This document shows, piece after piece, positions 55,860 to 64,000 of a stretch of DNA of 64,000 nucleotides (position 1 is the first letter of the stretch; every line of letters begins with the position of its first letter). A program made the translations under genes and the position numbers. This stretch comes from Theropithecus gelada (taxonomy: Eukaryota > Chordata > Mammalia > Primates > Cercopithecidae): assembly GCF_003255815.1 (NCBI RefSeq), contig NC_037674.1, positions 5,991,622 to 6,055,621 on the forward strand, in the 5' to 3' direction. The notes under the pieces were generated by a model, which searched no databases, was not told where the DNA came from, and was given only the letters and a program-made list of their open reading frames with translations.

Positions 55860-57847
55860 ATTTTAGAAAGGGCCTGCCATGCAAGCAGAAAAAAAGGGCA
55901 CTCTGGAAAAGATAGTAAAACCTTGGGCATCTTCCCTCTGAACGTACAGCTGCAAGGGGCCAGAGTCCCTGTGGGTCCTCACGTGCTGCTGTGTGAGGCG
56001 TCCTCCTGCCACCATCCCTGCTAAGAGACAAAAACGACAACTGGTGGACGAGCACAGCAGAATCCTTCCACGTGTAAGGCGGGCAGAGGAAGGAAGTAAG
56101 ACCCAGCAATGGGATGGAGGGAATCTGAGTTCCTGCCTGCCCTGCCCCGGGCCACTTAGCATGCCTGGCAGGAAAGGGACATGGGGGCAGATGGCACCCC
56201 TATGGATGCCTTCAATGACCAGTAGGCAAACCAGATATGGCCAGTCATGCAGGTGAGGACAACAGGCAGTTAAGTTGGGAGAGCAGATAGGCCAAAATAT
56301 GCAAAGTAAGACCATAGAGAGCCTGCCAAACCTTCAGACTGTGTGTCACATTTACATATCCCAGATTCAGATGTGTGGCAACCATGTCATTAACTCCCAT
56401 TTATCTGCCCTGGTCCATGACAATGTGTTGGGGTTTGTTGTTGCTATGATGCCCGGGTGCACCCCAAGGTGCTGACTCCAGCTCCCAGATCCTGGCTTTG
56501 AGCAGCACCCCCAGCCAATGGCCCGGGTGAACAGCCTTCACCTTTCCGGTAACCCGAGACCAATGACCTGCTGGACCCATGCCCTCTGCCCCACTCCCAG
56601 TGGACAAAGGAGTCAGGTTCTGAACTTACATATGCCTTTGCTCTATTTCCAATCTCCTTTCTAACAATTCCTTGCAGACACCCCTATTCATGCTCCACCA
56701 TTAACTTTAACTTCCACCAATAGCCCTAAACCAAGTTCCCTTTATTCTTCTTCTTTACAGTGAACATTTAGACAATAAAAGAGTTAAGACAAGTAGAAAG
56801 TCTCGGAGAATATTAGAGGAGGAAATGTTGGCTGTATCACAGGCCCTGCACATACTTAGGTGTGGCCCAAGGACTCTGAGATCTCGCTAACCCATGCATA
56901 CCTGTTAGATCTCCAGGGAGCACCTGACCACCTCCCACATACCAGGACACTTGGCCTCCCCATCCACAGCTTGGACCCACATATGGAAGCACAAGGCCCC
57001 TGCCATCCCCAGTGGCCATAGGCCTTGGGGTCACTGCTCTGTTCACAGGCTCTCCTTACTCCAGGAGGAAGGCAGATGAGTCCTCCAACGAGGCCAGACC
57101 AGGAAAGGATGGTAGACCCCCAAGGATTAGCTGCCAGTGCTCCAAAAGGGAGTGAGGAGGCCCCAACCAGGGCCCTGGCCACTCGCCAGGCTGCTTAGGC
57201 ATCACCTCACCTCCCATGTGTGTCCCGTGGACGCTGGGGTCGGGGGAGAAGTCCCAGGTTCCTCTGAGCCCACATCATCCTCTCCCCACTTCCAAGCTTC
57301 CTTCCACCTGCCCTGCGCTCACAGGAGACAGGCACGTGCCACAACTCCACCTTTAGAAGCTTCTCCTGAGACAGGAGGCCAAGGTAGGCTCTGAGCCACA
57401 TGCTCTTTGGTGAGCGATTTTTGCTTTGGGCCTTCAATTCATGCAGAGCTCTTTCATGCTGCAGCGTGGGCTCCAGCTTCAAGGAGACAAGCCTGTGCCC
57501 TGTGCCTGGGGACCCAGGGTCACCCATCCATGCAGAGTAGGCCACACCCCTGTGGCACCAGCACAAGGACATTTAATCTGAGGCATCAAGCCTCAGTGCT
57601 TCTCCAAACAAGTCACCTTGGGACAGACTGGCCAATGGCCACGGAGTGTAGCCAAGTTTCTGGTTAGCAAGTGTTTTTGTGATGAACTTCAAAAACGGAG
57701 AACAATAAACAGAATCCTCCCCCTGCCAAACGCTCTCTCTGTCTTGTTTGTCCAGAATGATGATGGTGAAAATCAGGGACTGGTCAAGGCTGAGTTTCTG
57801 GTGCTTGGTGCCATGCTGTGCCCTCCCCCCACCCCACCCCTGCCACC
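55860..57847. other. Intronic sequence, no gene recognised
   Basis: Unique sequence. 56640-56830 is AT-rich with a pyrimidine stretch ending TTCTTTACAG, an acceptor-like signal on the plus strand; it is opposite to KLF13 and has no coding follow-up. Nothing else is supported. Confidence 0.4.
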
Positions 57848-57891
57848 ACACACACACACACACACGCACGCACACACACACAATGCTTAAC
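57848..57891. repeat. CA dinucleotide repeat
   Basis: ACACACACAC runs with GCACGCAC interruptions over about 44 bp, preceded by a C-rich stretch. It is likely polymorphic. Confidence 0.88.
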
Positions 57892-58989
57892 AGCAAATGG
57901 TGATCACAGCCTGGCCCCGCATCAGGAGGGGAACTGAAGCAGTGTGGAGGACACAGGAGCCCGGTCCCTCTGCTGGGTAGGGCAGCGGGGTGTGAAGGCA
58001 GAGCCCCTTCACCACAGCCCCAGTTTGAACTGAGCAAACTCCACGTCTCACCCAAGAGCCTGACTCACAAACAGCTGATCCACATTGGCTGGGGGTGAAG
58101 ACGAACTTAAGATCTAAAACTGAACTAGGAATCAGAGGTTCCACATAGCCACTATGTTCCAGGTGTGCATGCTCCTCTGTTCAGCAAGCATGAGCAGGGT
58201 GCCACGTCCACTCACACACACACCCATTGTGTTTATACACATGTACGTGGATATGGAGGCATACGTGTGTGTTCATGGCCAAATGGCAGAGCTTTTGGTT
58301 GGGTGAGGATTTCTTCTGTGCCCAGTGCCCAATTGATGCCAAGAGTAAAACAAGTTCAAGTCTCCATCATATTGGCCCAGAAAAGTGTCCAAAGCCTTCT
58401 GAACTCAGTATCTCCCACCGCAAGGACTGCACTGGTGGCTGTCTCCATAACCCCATCCCCAGCCACACAGCACAGCGGCTGCTTTTGAATCGCCAAGCTG
58501 GAGAGAAGTTTATTCCCATCTCGACCGGAAGTTGACTTCTCAAGAAAATAATCCCATTTGGGGCTTTGAAAAGAAAGAAAAACAGGCTCAGGTGCGTGGA
58601 CTTAGGATAATTTTTATTTCTTGAAAGCACATAAAGACCAGGACTTTGAGGGTGTCACCCGTCGTAGGCCCTCCCCCAGCCCTGGGAGACAGGCTGCCTG
58701 TGGCACAGGGCCAGCATTCAGGTAGGCTGACCAAGAACACTCGCACAGCTACCCTTGCGCTGGCTATTCACACCACCTGGAGCCATTTTCATTCAAAGGA
58801 AAATCAGGGTGCCCTGCCTGTTTGGGGAAAGGAGCGCCCAGGCCTCCTCCAGTTGGTCCTTTGACTTCGAAAGCCTTCCAAAGCTGAACCCAACCCCCAA
58901 CATCTGTCCAGTCAAGGAAGCTGGAAGATGGAGTAGAAACCAACCAGCTGGATGGAAGGGGCTGAGCCTGGCCGCCCACCTTAACCATG
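57892..58989. other. Intronic sequence, no gene recognised
   Basis: A short CA tract at about 58211-58224 is followed by TACACATGTACGTGGATATG. Otherwise unique sequence with no exon recognised. Confidence 0.4.
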
Positions 58990-58999
58990 TGGTCCTGCA

Positions 59000-59330
59000 G
59001 TGGGACAGGCTAATATCCCATGCCCCGCCCCCATGATGCAATGGAAGTACCCAACATCACCTGTGCCATATTTTGGACCAAAATTTGTTTAAACCAGACC
59101 TCATCATGGGAAACAATCAGACCAATCCAGATTGTGAGTTGTTCTACAAGACAACTGGCTTCGGGCCTTCAAATGCCAGTGTAATATAATAAAAGACCAA
59201 AAGATGGGAAACTATCCTAAGCTAAGGGAAACTAAATAGGACAACCAAACACAACGTGTGATTGACTGTATCCTGAATCCTATAATGGACATTTTAGGAA
59301 TCACCAGGGGAACTGAATAGGGACTGTGTA
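59000..59330 (+). mobile_element. Possible old L1M 3' fragment
   Basis: GATGGGAAACTATCCTAAGC, AACACAACGTGTGATTGACT, ATCCTGAATCCTATAATGGA and GAACTGAATAGGGACTGTGT resemble the 3' UTR of old L1M-class elements. The family is uncertain. Confidence 0.45.
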
Positions 59331-59689
59331 TCAGGTAATATATAATTTAAAGAGAGAGGCGAGATGGAAAAGAGAGAAAAATATAGACAACAAATTAAGT
59401 TTTCTTTCCTTAGAAAGAAAAAGGGAAGGAGGAAAGGAGAAAAACGTAGCAAAATATGACCCAATGACCCTATGGGAAGAGTACTGGAGTGTTCACTGTA
59501 CTACTCCCTCAATCTTTAAGCAGCAGCAAAAATCTGTGCGGGAAGCCATGTACTGGGGACATCCAGGTTTCTACTACCACAGGGCCCTGCTCACCTGCAG
59601 TCACCTGAAACACTGATCCAGACAGAAGTGGCAGGAGACACAGTAGGTACACCTACCTCAGGAGCGCCTGCCCAGGCGCAAGCCCCAGC
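59331..59689. other. A-rich intronic spacer
   Basis: Purine-rich low-complexity sequence (GAGAAAAATATAG, GAAAGAAAAAGGGAAGGAGG) then unique sequence. No feature is recognised. Confidence 0.4.
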
Positions 59690-59865
59690 TCCAATCCCTG
59701 TTCCACCCTCACTTACTGTGTGACCCTGGGCACGATTCCTAAAGCATCGAAGCCTTAGCTTATTTGAAATTTAGTAATAATAAGAGAGCCTACTTCACAG
59801 GGTCCTTGTGAAGATTAGACAGCTTGATGTAAACTAATACAAACAGAACGATGCCTGGCCCCTAG
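59690..59865 (+). repeat. MIR element
   Basis: ACTTACTGTGTGACCCTGGG, TTAGTAATAATAAGAGAGCC, TACTTCACAGGGTCCTTGTG and AACGATGCCTGGCCC follow the MIR consensus order closely in plus orientation. Confidence 0.85.
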
Positions 59866-60769
59866 AGCAAACAGTCTGGAAGTCTTAGGATTGTGAGAGC
59901 TGAGTGCACCGTTCTAGAAGTTTTTATTTTTAAAACTATTTTAACTGCTTCCTGAAAACACAAACTGAACACACTTCACAGTGCCTTGGTATCTCAAGAT
60001 CCCTGCTAGAGTGTTACTCATTCCAGGGTCTCTCATGCAGACCTCAGGGACTGCTGCGGAGACACATGTGCCCCTCCACAAATGGCCCCATACTTGTTCC
60101 AGTGCTGGCTGACTGTGGGGCTTCTTCATGACCCATTTAAACACACAGACTTACACATGCATATGTTAACAACCTACTGGTTTGTTTCCTCCCCTGCCTT
60201 TAGCTGCTATCCATGTATTTCGCCCTTCCCCAGTAACCAATCAGATTAAAACTATGTGTAAAGTGGGAGCCAACAGGACCTAAGGGCAGGAGGCTGTCAG
60301 AGCTTGAGAAGTAGGCTTCATGGCACCTATTCAGAAGGATTGTGTTCCAGACATGTGAAGCCCCAGACACAGGCTACTGGTTGAATGAACTGCCTCCTAT
60401 CAGTTGGCTCAGGCAGCACACCCTCCAGCCCGCTTTCTGCGGAGTGGGGAGCGGGGGCAGAGACAGCACCACACCAGCCCCCACCCAACTGCTCCAGGGC
60501 TGAGAGCCCACCACACACTCTCCATCCAATCTCTGTAAAACCAGAACTGAAGATGGCCAGGAGAGCCAGCCACCAGGCGTGCGGGAGTGACAGTGGTTTT
60601 GCTGACACTGTTTTAAATGTTCTCAATGTTCTCACACACAAAAAAGGAGAACTGGGAGAAGTAAACATTTTCAAGAAGGTGGAGTGGTGACACAATAGGT
60701 CTCTCCCTCAGGGGAGGGGGGACCAACAACTGCAGTCTACTTCCTTTAAAAACATAACATAGTAACTCC
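59866..60769. other. Intronic sequence, no gene recognised
   Basis: No repeat or exon recognised. The composition is mixed. Confidence 0.4.
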
Positions 60770-61215
60770 ACAACAAATTTCACCAACACTTATCAACCCT
60801 GTTAACACCACCACTAGGTCTCAATCCTACAGAAATGCCAGCTCCCCTGCACCAAGACACACACACATCAGAGTCCACTGAAACACAACTTGTAATAGCA
60901 AAAAACAAAAAAGGCAATGTAGCTGTCCTGTCCATAAGTGAAGGGTAAATAAGTTACAATACAGCCATATAACCACATCTTGGAATACCATGTGGCTGGG
61001 AAAAAGAATGAAGATGCCTCATTTAAGCACACACACCGAACAAAATGCCATCAGTGGGATGTTTGCTAGGATCCTATTTATGCATGTTTCAAAATGTCTA
61101 TGTAGATACACATGTATGCATACGTGCAAATCCATCTAGAAGGTCTGTAAAGAAAACCACCAATGCGGGGTAACAGTGGTTTGGGGGTGGTGCAGGCTGG
61201 CACCTCCCATGCTGC
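60770..61215 (+). mobile_element. Old L1M/HAL1-type 3' fragment
   Basis: CAACTTGTAATAGCAAAAAA, AAGTGAAGGGTAAATAAGTT, AATACAGCCATATAACCACA and TTGGAATACCATGTGGCTGG match the ORF2-end and 3' region of diverged L1 in plus orientation. No coding capacity. Confidence 0.65.
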
Positions 61216-63199
61216 ATACACTTCTGCATTGTTTCAGGAGTTTCACAACTAGGGCCACTGGTAGCCTGGGACTGCGAAGGTGTGAGAGGGAGGGGTGGAA
61301 GTGCTGAGCCCCTGGCCTGTGTGTGTCTCTGAACAAGGCACGGGCCACCAACAAGCCCAGCTTTACCCTGGGTAAAGGAGATCCCACCCAGATGTCCTCT
61401 GCTCTGCTTTCCGAGGCAGCATTAGGGAGCATCTGCAGGGTGCTCAGGGAACAGTGTGCTTGCAAACAAGCCTCTAAAGCCAGAGTGTGCCTTGGGGGAG
61501 GGGTCGCGATAATCGGTCAGGATCAAATCCCCGCTTCAGTTGGTAAAGATAAATTTCAGGTTAACCCCACCCAAATTATCACAGGAAATGGCTGACAGAA
61601 TGTGATCTTGCTCTACTTCCCTCCTCCACCCCAAACAGGGCCAGGGGACCACAAACATGCTTCGGGTTCTGCAGGAGGGAAGGCTGTGTACACCACTATG
61701 CTCACCTTTCCGTGGAACCCCCAGAACCCAGACAGGGCCCAGCATGCAGAGAGATGTTTTGGCTCGAGCGCTGGAGGGAAAACAGGGCACAGAGCAGTTT
61801 TGAAAACAATTATTTTTGGGAACAAATAGGTAGATATGTATTCAGGGTTTCTCTGCCAAGAGAGACCAAGTGGCCATTCTGCTGGGAGCCTGCCAAGTCT
61901 CCCCATTCAGGACAACACGCAGGACCTCTCCAGAGGCAGGATCTGGGGAACCAGTCTGCCCTCAAGAGGGCCCCAGCCTGACCTATCCGAAGGTAAGTCC
62001 TTGAATTTCTGCATCAAAGCACCTCAGGCTCCAAGAAAATCTGCTCCTGGTCTTGCTGCTCCCCTATGCCCCTTTTAGCAAACTTTCCAGATCTGGCCTG
62101 GGAAGTTCTAACTGGCCAAATAACAAAGTAGCACGAGCTGCAAAGATGCTTTTCTAGGTTTGGTGTTATGCATTCGTTATAACATCAACAATTACCTAAA
62201 TGTGACAGAGACCAATGTGTCCACAGAATAACTCCTGGGAGAGTGGGACTCGGAGACCACACTGCTACAGAGCTAACCAGGACAGAAAGCTCTCAGCATG
62301 CAACTGTTCAGAGAGTGGGGGTGGAAAATCAGAGCAGAGCCGCGGCCAAGGGACCACAAGTGCCTCCAGAGTCAAGGCCGACCCTTGCATTTCCCAAAGG
62401 GTCTTCACATACTTGACCTCATTTCCCTGAAGACTTTGCAGGTGGTCAGGGCAGACATCACCAAGTTGCAGGGAGATCTGGGAACCGGTCCCTGGTCACA
62501 GAGGAAAAGCACAGAGCAGCTGGCTACCTTCCTGGTTTTGATATTCACCCTCTGCCATGAAATTACTGTGGATCCTGGAGATGCAGGAAGCGGCGGGGGC
62601 ACCTTCCCGCACCTAATGGAGCACAGGGTTCGGCATGACCTCCGTCACTGACTGCAGAGACCCCACAATGCTGCTAGAGGCCCACAAACCACAGACACCT
62701 CAGAGCCCATGGCTGCAGCAAAGCTATCCCCTCGTGGCCTGCCTTCTCAGTCATCCCTGAGGGCTGCCTGGGTTTCTTCCTTCTGCAAGACGCTCCTCTT
62801 CTCCTTTGAGGAACACCAGTTACTTATGCTCTGCCCATCTGGGCAGGAACTGGAAATGGGCTTCCCAGGGGTGCCCTCCGCCAGATGCTGAACCACACTC
62901 CCTCCAGAGGCAGGTTTCTGGGCAGTGCAACCCTCATAATGGGTCACCTGGGGTACCGGTAACATGCATTCCCAGCTGCAGGCTAGAACGGGTCGGCATC
63001 AGGGGCCTGAAAGTCTGCATTCTTCCCAACTCCCCGCCACCCCGCTGCCGGAGCCCTGTGCACTCCCGACATGGAGGCCGGTTTCCACCCTGGAGGTAGC
63101 ACTTCTGATGTCTGCACACCCGAAGGGTGGAACAGTTTCTCTGCTTCAAGAATGGACACTAGCACGCTGCAAACGCTCAAAGGGTTGGTTCTATTCTCT
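61216..63199. other. Intronic sequence, no gene recognised
   Basis: About 2 kb of repeat-poor sequence with GC rising to the right. Frames on both strands lack domains. Confidence 0.4.
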
Positions 63200-63850
63200 T
63201 TTGCCTGCCTTCGGTTTCCAGGCGCTCCGAGGAAACTGGCCCCACCTATGGCGGGAGGCCCGAGTCTCCAGCGCCCCTGCACCAATATTCTAGTCAAGGG
63301 GCTCGCGCGGGGCCAGAGCCTGAAACCAGAGGTGAACCCACCAGGAAGACATCCCAGGGCTGAGGCCCTGACGAGCCGGCCCCGCCCACCACGGCGAGCC
63401 CCTCCCCTCGGCCACCCCCCTCCTCAATTCCCAGCTACCGGTGCTGCCGAGTGGCAGACCACCCTGACAGGGGCTGTAGAAAAATTTCCCAAACATGAAG
63501 TATCCCGCTCACCACGCGCATCTTCCCCCAAAGCGGATCTCAACCCCAGCCACGCCCCAAGCGCTGCCCCGACCCGATACTCAGGGTCCACCTGGAGCCG
63601 AGCCCAGCCTAGCCTTGCCTGGCCCCTCCCCCAGGGCCACACCCACCCTGCAGCCGCGTCCCGAGCTGAACTCTGAGTCCATACTGATCCCCACCCCCAA
63701 CCTGAGCCCCCATACCCTTAACTGACCCCGAATGCCTAGAAATGGCCGTGCTCTCACTCTCTAGCCCATCACTTGCCACGCGGTTTGGGGCGGCCACAAC
63801 AGCCTCCGGAGTGAAAGTCCGAAATTCGAAAGCCTCACCTGCAGACCTCG
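63200..63850. promoter_or_regulatory. KLF13: GC-rich, CpG-bearing shore approaching KLF13 exon 1
   Basis: CpG density and GC content rise, with GC boxes such as CCCCGCCC near 63381 and runs like GGGCTCGCGCGGGGCC (about 63299-63314). In the KLF13 direction this is intron 1 just downstream of the expected exon 1, so it is probably the shore of the promoter CpG island. The last 150 bp return to AT-rich. Confidence 0.45.
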
Positions 63851-64000
63851 GGCCCTTTCAGTTCCAAATGTACCGGAAAAAAGGGGGCCTTCAGCTCTAC
63901 GGTCTCCAAGGCTGCAGGTTCTTTTAATGCCTTTTAATCACTACGTGAACTATTTTACAAATGAGACACTACCACTCTTGGTCACAAGGCAACAATATTC

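Larger units (their letters stand above)
21502..64000 (-). other. KLF13: KLF13 intron 1 (partial; right end outside window)
   Basis: From the exon 2 acceptor to the right edge no sequence encodes KLF13 finger 1 or the N-terminal domain, so exon 1 must lie beyond 64000. The intron is therefore at least 42.5 kb. It contains Alus, L1 fragments, MaLR and ERV1 LTRs and MER2, plus repeat-poor GC-rich blocks (27.0-28.9, 31.7-34.2, 40-43, 45-51 kb) that could carry regulatory elements. Confidence 0.8.

Noticed and set aside
56640..56830. Plus-strand acceptor-like TTCTTCTTTACAG as an exon boundary
   Set aside because: No open coding exon follows and no matching donor or homology is seen. Pyrimidine-AG runs of this kind are frequent by chance.
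1..64000. tRNA, snRNA, Y RNA, 7SL or rRNA genes
   Set aside because: No intact B-box/anticodon arrangement or recognised small-RNA sequence was seen. 7SL-like sequence is accounted for by Alus.

Overview
The window is primate nuclear DNA, almost certainly from an Old World monkey. It is dense in Alu elements and also carries L1, MIR, MaLR LTR and Tigger-type DNA-transposon relics, at introns-and-spacers gene density. The species call rests on a young Alu at 10788-11096 with an intact 16-bp target-site duplication. Its right arm reads GATCCGGCCACTGCACTCC, where human AluY has GATCGCGCCACTG; this is diagnostic of the cercopithecid AluYR lineage. No bacterial, viral or plasmid features are present.

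One protein-coding gene is recognisable: KLF13 (Kruppel-like factor 13), on the minus strand. Only its terminal coding exon is present (CDS 21501-21212). It encodes zinc fingers 2 and 3 and the Ser-rich C-terminus, preceded by a good acceptor and branch-point signal. Below it lies a 3' UTR of about 5.5 kb that holds no recognised interspersed repeat and runs to a distal poly(A) signal at 15718-15713. From 21502 to the right edge, at least 42.5 kb is KLF13 intron 1. Exon 1 (N-terminus and first zinc finger) is not in the window. A GC-rich, GC-box-bearing stretch at 63.2-63.85 kb suggests the promoter CpG island is just beyond the right end.

Layout. 0-2.1 kb: GC-rich sequence and an orphan CpG island about 13.6 kb downstream of KLF13's 3' end. 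2.2-2.6 kb: degenerate CCCCACAG-type minisatellite. 2.6-15.7 kb: intergenic, with a MER28/Tigger2 element, a Tigger1 element with a dead transposase, MaLR LTRs, MIR and seven Alus. 15.7-21.2 kb: KLF13 3' UTR with two poly(A) signals, G-quadruplex candidates and a GU repeat. 21.5-64 kb: intron 1, with nested L1/LTR/Alu insertions at 29-31 kb and 36.7-37.8 kb, an MER2 element at 55.5 kb, and several repeat-poor GC-rich blocks.

I found no undescribed biological system. The most interesting non-repeat signals are three RFX-type X-box motifs within 94 bp (51342-51435) plus a perfect palindromic X-box at 54171-54184, both in the intron. Next is a possible proximal poly(A) site in the KLF13 3' UTR, where AATAAA is followed 27 nt later by a very strong G-quadruplex motif. 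The third is the orphan CpG island at the left end. Repeat names come from recalled family sequences, not from a database search, and boundaries of old repeats are approximate.
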